Source of the DNA: Nocardia colli
GTDB lineage: Bacteria; Actinomycetota; Actinomycetes; Mycobacteriales; Mycobacteriaceae
Direction: 5' to 3'
Assembly (NCBI RefSeq): GCF_008704205.1
Contig: NZ_VXLC01000001.1
Coordinates: 1,054,001-1,118,000 of the forward strand
Length of the DNA stretch: 64,000 bases
Part shown: piece after piece, positions 24,495-33,074 of the stretch
Position numbering within the stretch: the first letter of the stretch is position 1
Layout: each line of letters opens with the position of its first letter
Program-made: the position numbers and the translations under genes
Notes under the pieces: generated by a model
Told to the model about the DNA's origin: nothing
The model's database searches: none
What the model saw: only the letters and a program-made list of their open reading frames with translations

Positions 24495-26360
24495 GTGCGA
24501 GGAATCGGGGCGCGCGGCGATACCCGAACCCGGGTGCGGGCGGCATCGGCGCTGGCGACAGCTATGGTCATGGCTCGGACCACCGGGGCGTTCTACGTCA
24601 TGGGTGGTGTGCTGGGTCTGCTGATTACTGCGATCGCCCCGGGCGACGAGGGTAGTCGGCCGCTGGTTGGTGCGGCTGCGGCGATTGCGCTGACGCTCGG
24701 ACTCACCCTGCTCGCCTGGGGTCCGCGGCTGCCGCACTCGGTGCATCACGTCTACGTCGCCATCGCGACGGTGCTGGTCACGGTCGCGGTCTACGCCTTC
24801 CCGAACACCGTCGGCGCGATCAGCCTCGCCGCCTTCTATGTCTTCGTCGCCTGTGACGCCGCGCTGTTCTTCGCGTGGTCGCAGGCCGCCGCGCACATCG
24901 CCTTCGCCATGGTGCTGTGCCTGTGGGTGTTGCCCGCGCGGCCGGTGGTGCCCGGGTTGCCGTGGTGGTCCGGACTGATCCCGGCCGGGGTGACCTTCGG
25001 TGTCGGCGTGGTCGTCGGCATCCTGACCCGGATGGCGTCGGAAGCCGACATCGACGTGCTGACCGGCCTTTTGAACCGGCGCGGCTTCGACCGCTCGCTC
25101 AACTCCGCGATCGAGCAGGCCACCCGCACCGGCCAGGGACTCGCGCTGGTCCTGGTCGACCTCGACCGCTTCCAGAAGATCAACGACCACCTCGGCCACC
25201 GGGCCGGCGACGCCGTGCTGCAACGCGTCGCCGACACCTGGTCGAAACTGCTTGCGCCGGACCAGCGTCTGGCCCGCTACGGCGGCGATGCGTTCGCGCT
25301 GCTGTTGCCGAACACCACCGAGCAGGCGGCCATCCTGCTCACCGAGCAGTTGCGCGCGGCGGTGACCACCGGGTGTTCCGCGGGTGTGACCTCATGGCAG
25401 CCAGGCGAATCCGGTTCGCTGCTGGTGAGCCGCGCGGATGTCGGCCTGTATCGGGCGAAGCAGGCGGGCCGCAACCGGACGGTGCTCGAGTCGTCGCGGC
25501 AGCTACCGCTCGCGGTGGAGTTGCGCGAGGCCATCGACCGCGGCCTGCTCGACGTGCATTACCAGCCGATCGTCAGCCTCAGCGAGGGCGGCGGCAAGGC
25601 GGTCGGGGTCGAGGCGCTGCTGCGCTGGTCGTCGAGCGCGCAGCCGGACGTCACCACCGAGGGACTCATCCGGGTCGCCGAGGAATACGACCTCATCTCC
25701 GATCTGGACGAGCTGGTGTTGCGCCGGGCCTGTGCCGACGCGGCGCGACTGCAAGATACCTTCGCGCAACTCGATCTGACCCTGAACGTCAACGTCAGCG
25801 GCTTGGAACTGGCCGAGGCGGGCTACGCCGACCGCGTCGCGGGCATCCTCGCCAACACCGGCTGGCCCGCCGAGCAACTGGTGCTCGAGGTGACCGAGAG
25901 CGAGCTGGCGGCCGAATCGCACACGGCCATCGCGAATCTGCACACCCTGCGCGACCGCGGCGTGCGGATCGCCATCGACGACTTCGGCACCGGATACTCC
26001 TCGCTCAGCCGGCTGGCCACGCTGCCGAGCGACATCCTCAAGGTCGACCAGTCCTTCGTCGCCGCGATCCGCTCCGACTCCCCGGCGCCGCCGCTGCTCG
26101 GCGTGATCGCCGCGTTGAGCAGCGCGCTCGACCTCCAGGTGATCGCCGAGGGCGTGGAGACCGAATACCAGGCGGCGGTGCTCACCGAACTCGGCTTCGC
26201 CCTCGCCCAGGGCTACCACTACAGCGACTCGCACCCGGTCGCGGACCTGATCAGCGACCTCAACGAGAACCACGGCCGGGTCGGTCCTGGCGTGGCGGGC
26301 CGGGAGCTGGACGACGGCGATTCGATGCACGCCGCCAACGGCTGGCTGCCGCTCGGATAA
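24495..26360 (+). CDS. membrane GGDEF-EAL protein, likely c-di-GMP phosphodiesterase
   Basis: About 621 residues: six hydrophobic helices (first 190 residues), a GGDEF domain, then an EAL domain. The GGDEF signature reads GGDAF, so cyclase activity is doubtful. The EAL domain has all catalytic elements: EALLRW, NVNVSG, ESEL, IDDFGTGYSSL, LKVDQSF, AEGVET and QGYHYS, so hydrolysis of c-di-GMP is likely. The GTG at 24495 lies 7 bases after TAGGCT and starts the sequence better than an ATG 42 bases upstream, which has no ribosome site. Stands alone. Confidence 0.87.
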   Translation: MRGIGARGDTRTRVRAASALATAMVMARTTGAFYVMGGVLGLLITAIAPGDEGSRPLVGAAAAIALTLGLTLLAWGPRLPHSVHHVYVAIATVLVTVAVYAFPNTVGAISLAAFYVFVACDAALFFAWSQAAAHIAFAMVLCLWVLPARPVVPGLPWWSGLIPAGVTFGVGVVVGILTRMASEADIDVLTGLLNRRGFDRSLNSAIEQATRTGQGLALVLVDLDRFQKINDHLGHRAGDAVLQRVADTWSKLLAPDQRLARYGGDAFALLLPNTTEQAAILLTEQLRAAVTTGCSAGVTSWQPGESGSLLVSRADVGLYRAKQAGRNRTVLESSRQLPLAVELREAIDRGLLDVHYQPIVSLSEGGGKAVGVEALLRWSSSAQPDVTTEGLIRVAEEYDLISDLDELVLRRACADAARLQDTFAQLDLTLNVNVSGLELAEAGYADRVAGILANTGWPAEQLVLEVTESELAAESHTAIANLHTLRDRGVRIAIDDFGTGYSSLSRLATLPSDILKVDQSFVAAIRSDSPAPPLLGVIAALSSALDLQVIAEGVETEYQAAVLTELGFALAQGYHYSDSHPVADLISDLNENHGRVGPGVAGRELDDGDSMHAANGWLPLG

Positions 26361-26364
26361 CTGC

Positions 26365-26393
26365 TTGACGCGGTCTGTCCGAGCTCGCATGCT
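26365..26393 (+). promoter_or_regulatory. promoter of the leader ORF/MFS transcript
   Basis: TTGACG (26365-26370), a 17-base spacer and CATGCT (26388-26393) form a sigma-A-type promoter; the ATG of the leader ORF follows after exactly 7 bases, predicting transcription from that ATG. Confidence 0.6.
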
Positions 26394-26400
26394 CAACCCC

Positions 26401-26427
26401 ATGCGTTTGCTCGTCTACGTCTGTTGA
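26401..26427 (+). CDS. leaderless 8-codon leader ORF (MRLLVYVC)
   Basis: An ATG-initiated ORF of eight codons ending in Tyr-Val-Cys-stop begins at the predicted transcription start and ends 12 bases before the MFS start. The arrangement is that of leaderless attenuator ORFs described in mycobacteria, where cysteine-ending leaders control downstream genes, although this one has a single Cys. Translation and regulatory function are inferred. Confidence 0.45.
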   Translation: MRLLVYVC

Positions 26428-26439
26428 TCTGTCCGAGGG

Positions 26440-27825
26440 GTGCTCGCCCGGCTGACGGGTAGCGCCGCCACCCACAGTCTTCCTCCACGTTCGGTCCGGG
26501 TGCCGGCGGTTCCGTCGCTGCGCTCGCTGACGATCCGCGCCGTGCTGTTCAAGGGCATCGGCGACCTGATCCCGCTGTACGCGCTGTACTCCCTGCTGTT
26601 CGCCGACCACGGGCTGAGCACCGGGCAGATTTCCTCGTTGTTCGCGATCTGGTCGACCACGGCGTTTCTGCTCGAGGTGCCGTCCGGTGCATGGGCGGAT
26701 ACGGTGTCGCGCCGTGCTCTTCTCGTCCTGAGCGGTGTCCTGCTGACGGCCGGGTTCGCGCTGTGGACCCTGGTCCCGACGTATCCGGGCTTCGCCCTCG
26801 GATTCGTACTGTGGGGCGCCGCAGGCGCTTTGGTGTCCGGCACCTTCGAAGCGCTGCTGTACGACGACTTGGCCGCGCGTGGCGAGCAGTCCGCGTACGC
26901 GGGCATCCTCGGCTATACCCGCGCGGCATCCGAGACTGCCATCGTCGTCGGTATCGTCGCCGCCACCCCGCTGTATTTCTGGGGTGGTTACGCCCTGATC
27001 GGTTGGTCCAGTGTCGGATTCGCCGCGCTGCACACGGTAATCGCGATGTCGTTCCCCAGCGCGCCGAAGGCGGTATCCGCCGCCGACATCGATGAACTGG
27101 AAGACGAAACGGTGCCGGTAACCGGCGATCGAGTCGGATCCGACGACGCTGACGCGAAGCATCGGACTGCGGCGGGACCGTTCGCCCGCTACCTCGCCAT
27201 GTTGAAGACCGGTGTCGGAGAAGCGATTCGAGTACGCGCGGTGCGCAACGGCGTGCTGCTCGGCGCTTTGCTCTTCGGTATCACCGCCTTCGACGAGTAT
27301 TTCGCCCTGCTCGCCGAGTCGGTCGGCGTGCCGACCGCGGTGGTGCCGTTGCTCGTCGGCCTCACCGTCCTCGGTTCGCTGGGCGGCTCGGTGCTCGCCG
27401 GGCGCACCGAAGGCATGTCCGGCCGCACCATGGCGATTGCCGTCGGACTCGGCGGCGTGCTGTTCCTCGGCGGCGCGTTGTTCGCCGGACTCGCCGAACA
27501 CCGGCCGAGCGCCGTGTATGTCCTTACTGGTCTTGGCTTCACCGCGATCGGCCTGTCCTACGGCATTGTGTACAACGCCGGTGTCGTCGCCGGCGCCCGC
27601 CTGCAAGACGCGATCGAAGGCCCGGCTCGCGCCACCGTCACCTCGGTATCCGGCCTGCTCGGTGAGGTCGTCGCCTTGGCCGTCTTCGCCTTCGCCGCGC
27701 TCACCACCACTTTCTGGTCCATGTCGACCATGCTCGCCTTACTCGGCGCGACGATGCTCCCCATCGCCTTGCTGACCCCGTCTTGGCTACCGTCGAGGCC
27801 TCCCGGCTCAGGGACAGCCGAATGA
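26440..27825 (+). CDS. MFS transporter
   Basis: A 461-residue major facilitator with about twelve hydrophobic segments and a cytosolic loop of some 55 residues in the middle (after IAMSFPSAPKAVS). The first helix reads AVLFKGIGDLIPLYALYSLLF and the loop 2-3 motif LEVPSGAWADTVSRR resembles the MFS motif A. The GTG at 26440 is uncertain because GAGGG touches it; a GTG about 18 codons inside is another candidate. It lies behind a leaderless leader ORF. Substrate unknown; drug or metabolite export is a guess. Confidence 0.8.
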   Translation: MLARLTGSAATHSLPPRSVRVPAVPSLRSLTIRAVLFKGIGDLIPLYALYSLLFADHGLSTGQISSLFAIWSTTAFLLEVPSGAWADTVSRRALLVLSGVLLTAGFALWTLVPTYPGFALGFVLWGAAGALVSGTFEALLYDDLAARGEQSAYAGILGYTRAASETAIVVGIVAATPLYFWGGYALIGWSSVGFAALHTVIAMSFPSAPKAVSAADIDELEDETVPVTGDRVGSDDADAKHRTAAGPFARYLAMLKTGVGEAIRVRAVRNGVLLGALLFGITAFDEYFALLAESVGVPTAVVPLLVGLTVLGSLGGSVLAGRTEGMSGRTMAIAVGLGGVLFLGGALFAGLAEHRPSAVYVLTGLGFTAIGLSYGIVYNAGVVAGARLQDAIEGPARATVTSVSGLLGEVVALAVFAFAALTTTFWSMSTMLALLGATMLPIALLTPSWLPSRPPGSGTAE

Positions 27826-27853
27826 GCCACCTCGTCCGCGGTCGTGTGCTTTC

Positions 27854-28111
27854 GTCGAGCGGGCCGCGAGTCGGCCAATGCCTCAACCAGGTCCCGTTCG
27901 ATGTCTAGTCGAGCGGGACATCGAGGTGCCGCGAGTCGGCCAATGCCTCAACCAGGTCCCGTTCGATGTCTAGTCGAGCGGGACATCGAGGTGCCGCGAG
28001 TCGGCCAATGCCTCAACCAGGTCCCGTTCGATGTCTAGTCGAGCGGGACATCGAGGTGCCGCGAGTCGGCCAATGCCTCAACCAGGCCCCTTCGATGACT
28101 AGTCGAGCGGG
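27854..28111. repeat. 65-bp tandem repeat array
   Basis: Units starting GTCGAGCGGG occur at 27854, 27908, 27973 and 28038, with a last degenerate one at about 28102 inside the TetR 3' end. Three intervals are or near 65 bp and copies 2-4 are essentially identical; copy 1 lacks 11 bases. On the minus strand each unit contains the frame LVEALADSRHLDVPLD-stop, looking like the tail of a gene. The array fills the gap between the convergent MFS and TetR genes. Confidence 0.92.
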
Positions 28112-28743
28112 GCGCCGATGAGATGGCTTGCGGTGAGCAGGAATTGGTCGGTGGAGCGATCGATCAGAACGGCGCGGGTGACCGGGAGCGTGCCCGCCAG
28201 CCAGCTGTTGGTGGTCTCCCAGAGTCCACCGAGCAGGTGAGTGGCAGCGAATTCGGCTTGGTCACCGGCCTTTTCGACCACCTCGGCCCCGACCTCGCCC
28301 GCGCACACCGCCATCATGATGCCCGCGAACGAGCGCATCACCTCGGCCCGGCGCATCAGCAGCGCCGGATTCAGCTGCGCCTCGACGGTAACGATGCGCG
28401 CCTTGCGCGGATCGTCGGCGATCAGGTCGATGGCTGCGGCGATGGCGGCCCTGGTCTTGGCGCGGATATCGGTCGGCGTGGTGACGAACGCGGTGACCAC
28501 CGCCTGCCCGATCTCGTCCACGATCCGGTCGAACAACTCGCTGAACACCGCGTCGAGATCGCCGAAGCTCTCGTAGTAGTACCGCTCCGACAGCCGCGCC
28601 TGGGTGCACAACCCGGACACCGTCAGCTTGGCGAAACCCGAGGTCCCGATGATTTCCTGGGCGGCGTCGAGCAGCGCGGCACGTCGCCGCGCTTTGCGCT
28701 GTTCGATCGGCACGCCGCCGTAGGACCGCGAGGTGGTAGCCAT
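28099..28743 (-). CDS. TetR family transcriptional regulator
   Basis: A 214-residue TetR repressor. The helix-turn-helix reads LTVSGLCTQARLSERYYYESFGDLD near residues 39-63 (in part: ARLSERYYYESF). The C-terminal domain is helical and unassigned. ATG at 28743 is used; ATGs at 28752 and 28764 are in frame but overlap the palindromic operator. It is divergent from the MpaB-type oxygenase gene and probably represses both. Its final codons are part of the tandem repeat array, showing that the repeat grew from or into this 3' end. Confidence 0.85.
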   Translation of the reverse strand: MATTSRSYGGVPIEQRKARRRAALLDAAQEIIGTSGFAKLTVSGLCTQARLSERYYYESFGDLDAVFSELFDRIVDEIGQAVVTAFVTTPTDIRAKTRAAIAAAIDLIADDPRKARIVTVEAQLNPALLMRRAEVMRSFAGIMMAVCAGEVGAEVVEKAGDQAEFAATHLLGGLWETTNSWLAGTLPVTRAVLIDRSTDQFLLTASHLIGAPLD

Positions 28744-28752
28744 CGGAGTCAT

Positions 28753-28774
28753 TCTGGCATACATCCTTGCCAGA
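28753..28774. promoter_or_regulatory. candidate TetR operator
   Basis: TCTGGCA-N8-TGCCAGA is a perfect 7-bp-arm palindrome in the divergent region between the TetR and oxygenase genes. A further TTGTCAGA half-site lies about 20 bases toward the oxygenase. Confidence 0.6.
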
Positions 28775-28843
28775 TATCTGATTGTGTGGGACGGTCTTGT
28801 CAGAATGCTCGACCGCGAACCTCGATCCGACGGGTGAAGTGCA

Positions 28844-30094
28844 ATGGCGCATGACAACCAGAAACTGCCCACTCCGCAGCTGTTCACGGAGTTCCCGTTC
28901 AAGTACGCCGTGCCGGTCATGGCGCCGGGCGATCTGAGCTGCACCGCCGCCCAGCGCGACTCGTTCCGCCGATTCACCTCCGTCGGCGATCCGCTCGCCG
29001 ACGCCATGGTCGCGATGTTCAAGCGGCTGCCCGTCGGCGAGGGCCGCCGGATGTTCGAGCTCGCCGTCGAAAGCGGACTGGACGCGGTGCCGGACGCGCC
29101 GCCGGAACTGACCGCGTTCTTCGAGCAGGTCGAGGCCGATCCGTATTGGCTGGACCGGGAGAAGATCGATCGCGGCGCGCGCGTCGTCGGCCGGACCAGC
29201 GTCTGGGGTGGCATCGCGATGGGGATGTTCGCCCTGATGGGCGGATACCTGGCCTCGCGCGCCGACAAGACCCTCGTCGGCACCGGCGACCTCGACGCGA
29301 TGGCGCCGCGCCGGCTCGCCGAGACCACCCAGTGGTGGCTCGATGTGACGACTCCCGGTGCGCTGCAACGCAATGCGGTCGGCTACAAGAGTGTGCTGCG
29401 GGTGCGGTTGATGCACGCGCTGGTGCGGGCGGGCATGAACCGACGCCCCGACTGGGATTACGAAGCGTGGGATCACCCGGTCAACCAGGTGCTCACCGTC
29501 GGCACCCTCGGCCTGTTCTCCATGGCGAATCTCGTTGGCGCCCAAGCGCTCGGCCTGCAATTCTCGGCCAAGGAGAAGGACGCCGTCTTCCAGCTCTGGC
29601 GCTACGTCGGCTTCCTGCTCGGTGTCGACGCGGAGATCCTGCCCACCTGCGAAACCGACACCTGGCGCGCGTTCTGGATCCTCGCCGACACCGAATTCAT
29701 CCCCGACGCCGACTCCCAGCGCCTGGCCCAGGCCCTGATCCCCGCCGCGGGCGGCCTGTTCGTCGGCAACGACACCGTGGCCCAGCGCGCCGTGCGCCGC
29801 ATAATCACCAGCTACATGGTCGCCTACAGCCGAATCATCCTCGGCCCCAGCAACGCCGACTTCCTCGGCCTCCCCGACAGCCGCTTCTACCAAAGCGCCG
29901 TCATGGCCACCGCGGTAGTCAACGGCGCCCTCGAGTTCCCCCGCCGAATCCTCCCCGGCGCCACCCGCTTCCACGAAACCCTAGGCGCCCGCATCCGCAC
30001 CCGCCTGGTCCGCGGCTCCATCGCCCGCAACGGCGGCGACCGCACCTACGCCCGCCACGACACCTACGCCACCCGCCCCCTCCGCGCCGGCTGA
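28844..30094 (+). CDS. oxygenase MpaB family (DUF2236) protein
   Basis: A 416-residue protein of the DUF2236/MpaB' family, which includes latex-clearing protein and fungal MpaB; members are haem b oxygenases acting on isoprenoid or lipid double bonds. Family-type blocks are LRVRLMHALVR (candidate haem His), DWDYEAWDHPVNQ and LLGVDAEILPTCETD. There is no obvious signal peptide; a hydrophobic stretch near GGIAMGMFALMGGYLAS may touch the membrane. Divergent TetR gene and operator suggest substrate-induced expression. Actual substrate unknown. Confidence 0.82.
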   Translation: MAHDNQKLPTPQLFTEFPFKYAVPVMAPGDLSCTAAQRDSFRRFTSVGDPLADAMVAMFKRLPVGEGRRMFELAVESGLDAVPDAPPELTAFFEQVEADPYWLDREKIDRGARVVGRTSVWGGIAMGMFALMGGYLASRADKTLVGTGDLDAMAPRRLAETTQWWLDVTTPGALQRNAVGYKSVLRVRLMHALVRAGMNRRPDWDYEAWDHPVNQVLTVGTLGLFSMANLVGAQALGLQFSAKEKDAVFQLWRYVGFLLGVDAEILPTCETDTWRAFWILADTEFIPDADSQRLAQALIPAAGGLFVGNDTVAQRAVRRIITSYMVAYSRIILGPSNADFLGLPDSRFYQSAVMATAVVNGALEFPRRILPGATRFHETLGARIRTRLVRGSIARNGGDRTYARHDTYATRPLRAG

Positions 30095-30503
30095 CCGACA
30101 GAGCGCGCCGCGACCGGATGGCTGCCCACTCGCGTCATATGGGCCGACCGGCACAGCGCGCCCGTCATCCGTGGTCGCCAGTGCCCTTCGTGCGAGCTGA
30201 TCCGCAAGACGCACTCTGCACCGACCGACTGCTGCTCTCTTCATCGGGTCGGCGAACAAGAAGCGCCGGCGACCTGCGGCGCCTGCACATCGTGTGTGGG
30301 CTCTCCGGCAGATACAGGTCACGTGGCTCCTATTCGCAGGCAGACCTGCGGGGCACGCTCGGCATTTACGCAGTCTCGCTGGTCTGGGCGGTTCTGCAGG
30401 ACGTGTTCGGTCGCTTGCGTATCGAGTCGGCTTGATCCGCGGGGCGCGCTCGGTCGGGGTGCGTGAGCGTTGGAGTCGGGGCGGGCGGCGGTAGCGTTTC
30501 GGG
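30095..30503. other. 409-base region without a recognised gene
   Basis: Between the oxygenase and DMT genes. Several short open frames exist in all directions but none has a ribosome site and a plausible product. The only signal seen is TAGCGT 6 bases before the next gene. Confidence 0.5.
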
Positions 30504-31460
30504 GTGACCGCGCGGGCGAGGTTGGGGCTTGGGTTCGGGTTCTGCATCGGGGCGGGGGTGGCGGTGCAGGGGCGGATCAATGGTGCGCTCGGTGGGCGGT
30601 TGCATGACGGGATTGCTGCGGCCACCATCAGTTTCGGGTCCGGGTTGTTGATTCTGGTGATCGCGTTCGTGTTCAGTGGTCGGCTGCGGGATGGTGCGGC
30701 GCAGGTTCGGAAGGCGTTGTCGGCGGGCACTTTGCGCCCTTGGCACCTGCTCGGTGGGCTCTGCGGTGCTTTCTTCGTTGCCTGCCAGGGGCTCACCGTC
30801 GCGGCGATCGGCGTCACCTCTTTCACCGTTGCCGTTGTCGCAGGCCAACTCCTGAGCAGCCTGGTGGTCGACCGTCTCGGCGTCTCTCCGAGCGGGCGCA
30901 CTCCGATCACCGCACTCCGATTCGGCGGTGCTGCCCTCGCCGTACTAGCTGTGTTGATCGCCGGCGCAGGCAGATCCGGCGCACCGGCCGGAGCTCTCTC
31001 CGTACCCGACTCATTGCGCAGCGCACCGACCGCGCTCCTGATCATCCTGCCCGCACTGGCCGGCATCGGCTTGGCCTGGCAACAAGCCGTCAACGGCCGC
31101 GTCGGCGAAATCGGCGGCCCCCTACCCGCCACCTTGGTCAATTTCTGCGTCGGCCTCGCCGGACTGGTCGCGCTCGAGGCGATCGTCCTACTCGGCTCCG
31201 GCCTCCCGACCGAATTCCCCACCCAGCCCTGGCTCTACCTAGGCGGCCTGATCGGCATAGCCTTCATCGCCCTGGCCGCCATCACCGTCCGCTGGACCGG
31301 CGTCCTCCTCTTAGCCCTGACCTCCGTAGCCGGCCAACTCCTGACCTCGATCGCCCTCGACATCACCACCCCCACCACCGCAGGCCTCTCCACCACCACC
31401 GTGATCGGCAGCGCCCTGACCTTGCTCGCCGTCGGCATCGCCACCCGCTCCCACAGCTGA
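30504..31460 (+). CDS. DMT family transporter (YdcZ/DUF606 type)
   Basis: A 318-residue membrane protein with ten hydrophobic segments arranged as two repeats, as in the DMT_YdcZ family: the first half starts FCIGAGVAVQGRINGALGG and the second ILPALAGIGLAWQQAVNGRVGE, each with the conserved Q-x-x-x-N-[GA] pattern. Likely a small-molecule exporter; substrate unknown. The GTG follows TAGCGT by 6 bases, suggesting a leaderless transcript. Codon usage shifts to an extreme CCC/CTA style in the last 100 codons, shared with other genes nearby. Confidence 0.82.
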   Translation: MTARARLGLGFGFCIGAGVAVQGRINGALGGRLHDGIAAATISFGSGLLILVIAFVFSGRLRDGAAQVRKALSAGTLRPWHLLGGLCGAFFVACQGLTVAAIGVTSFTVAVVAGQLLSSLVVDRLGVSPSGRTPITALRFGGAALAVLAVLIAGAGRSGAPAGALSVPDSLRSAPTALLIILPALAGIGLAWQQAVNGRVGEIGGPLPATLVNFCVGLAGLVALEAIVLLGSGLPTEFPTQPWLYLGGLIGIAFIALAAITVRWTGVLLLALTSVAGQLLTSIALDITTPTTAGLSTTTVIGSALTLLAVGIATRSHS

Positions 31461-31893
31461 CACCGCAGCACCCGACGAGGCGCGCCACTCAACGAGTGCA
31501 CGCCGAGCTACAAGGCGAACGAGTCAACGCAGCCTGCGTCAGCATCGCCCCGAGACTCCGCCCGCCAGCCGCACCACTCTTGATTTCCCGCACCGAAAAT
31601 CGCATGCAATTCTCGGTGCGAGAAATCAGGAGTGGTGCGGCAAGTTCCGGCCCTGCCAACCGACGGCGGGCAAGGCGAGTGGTACGTGGCGGCGGAGTGG
31701 CTGTCGTGGTGTCCTACTCGTCCGCCGTGTGCTCATTGATCGAGGCATTGCCGGCGGTTTCAGGCGTCGTGGAGTGGCACCGCGGTGGGGTAGTAGGCGA
31801 CCGCTCGCGGGCTCGGCACACCATCGATTCTAGGCTGGAAGTAGTTCTGCCGATTCGTATTTCGAAGGTTTGCGGGTGTGGGAACCTGCGCTC
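31461..31893. other. 433-base intergenic region with palindrome
   Basis: No gene recognised. The main content is a 74-bp near-perfect palindrome at 31568-31641; the DNA after it (31642-31890) holds the promoter of the MauE gene and nothing else I can support. Confidence 0.6.
31568..31641. repeat. 74-bp near-perfect palindrome
   Basis: Arms of 37 bp pair at 33 positions around a central GCATGC. As minus-strand RNA three of the four mismatches become G-U wobbles (36 of 37 paired), as plus-strand RNA only one does. It is too long for an ordinary terminator and is not next to a stop codon (107 bases after the DMT gene). Confidence 0.92.
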
Positions 31894-32883
31894 ATGCCTA
31901 TCGAATACGGGGTGTGGATTTCGCGGCTGGTGGTTGGTGTGCTGTTCGGGTTGTCGGCGGTGGGGAAGCTGGCGGATCCGGTTGGTGCGCGGAAAGCGGT
32001 GGGGGAGTTCGGGGTTCCGATTCGGTGGGTGCCGGCGGTGGGGTGGGGGCTACCGGTGTTGGAGGGGTTGGTCGCGGTCGCGGTGCTGGTGCCGTGGGCG
32101 GTTTTGCCGGGGGCGGTGCTGGCCGTGCTGTTGCTGGTGGTGTTCACGCTGGCGGTCGCGCGGCTGTTGAAACGTGGGGAGCGTCCGGCTTGTTCGTGTT
32201 TCGGTGCGGTGAGTGCGGAGCCCATCGGGGCGCGGACGCTGGTGCGCAACGGGGTCTTGCTGGTCCTTGCGCTGGTGGTCGCGTGGGGTGCGGTCGCTTA
32301 TCCGCAGGTGCCGGGCGCGCTGCCCACCGACGATGCGGTCTGGCTCGCAGTGGCAGCGGTCTTGGTCGCGGTACTGACGTGGCTGTGGGGTGAGGTGCGC
32401 ACGCTGCGTAAGCGGGTCGATGAGCAAACGTTGTCGACGCTCGGCGCGGAGGGTCTGCCGGTCGGCGCGGTCGCACCGGAATTCGAGCTGCTCGATGTCG
32501 CCGGTGGCCGAACGAGTTTGGCGTCGCTGCTGGCGCGAGGACGCCAGGTGCTGCTGGTCTTCGTCCATCCAGGATGCGAATTGTGCGCGGGCCTCGCGCG
32601 TGAACTGCCGCGCTGGCAGGAACGCACCGCACACGCCTTGACCATTGTCGTGGTCGGCAACGGCGACGCCGCCGAACACGCCGAATGGGGCCGCGCGCAG
32701 GGCCTCGCCGATATCCCGGTACTGGTGCAACTGGGCAACGAGGCGGCCCTGCGCTACCGCGTCCGCGGCACCCCGTCGGCGGTCCTCGTCGACGCCGACG
32801 GCCGGGTCGCCGCACCCGTCGCCAGGGGCGCGATCGCCGCGCGAGAACTGATCGTGCAGGCGAAAACGGTGGCCCGGCGCTGA
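31894..32883 (+). CDS. MauE-type membrane protein fused to a thioredoxin-like domain
   Basis: A 329-residue protein. Residues 1-140 form a four-helix MauE/DoxX-like membrane domain with the PACSCFG motif; a fifth helix (VWLAVAAVLVAVLTWLW) follows, then a peroxiredoxin/TlpA-like domain with the redox motif PGCELC and a cis-Pro-like GTPSAVLVDADG near the C-terminus. MauE helps disulfide formation in methylamine dehydrogenase, so the fusion is probably a membrane thiol-disulfide system. ATG at 31894 is taken; in-frame TTG/GTG codons slightly upstream are possible. No mau genes nearby. Confidence 0.82.
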   Translation: MPIEYGVWISRLVVGVLFGLSAVGKLADPVGARKAVGEFGVPIRWVPAVGWGLPVLEGLVAVAVLVPWAVLPGAVLAVLLLVVFTLAVARLLKRGERPACSCFGAVSAEPIGARTLVRNGVLLVLALVVAWGAVAYPQVPGALPTDDAVWLAVAAVLVAVLTWLWGEVRTLRKRVDEQTLSTLGAEGLPVGAVAPEFELLDVAGGRTSLASLLARGRQVLLVFVHPGCELCAGLARELPRWQERTAHALTIVVVGNGDAAEHAEWGRAQGLADIPVLVQLGNEAALRYRVRGTPSAVLVDADGRVAAPVARGAIAARELIVQAKTVARR

Positions 32884-33074
32884 TCACCCACTGAACCAGG
32901 ATTCTGGTACGCAACGCCGCGTCCGTTACAGCAAAACCGGCCGTTTCCCGGCCGCATACAGAACGGTTCTTTAATTATGTTGCCGCACAATCGATTTCGC
33001 CGGAAATAAGACATAGCCGCTGGCTACCATCGAATGGCAAGGCTCCATCGGTCGACCCTTCGAGGTGAAATATC

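Noticed and set aside
27854..28111. Possible CRISPR array
   Set aside because: Units are contiguous 65-bp tandem copies without variable spacers, and there are no cas genes.
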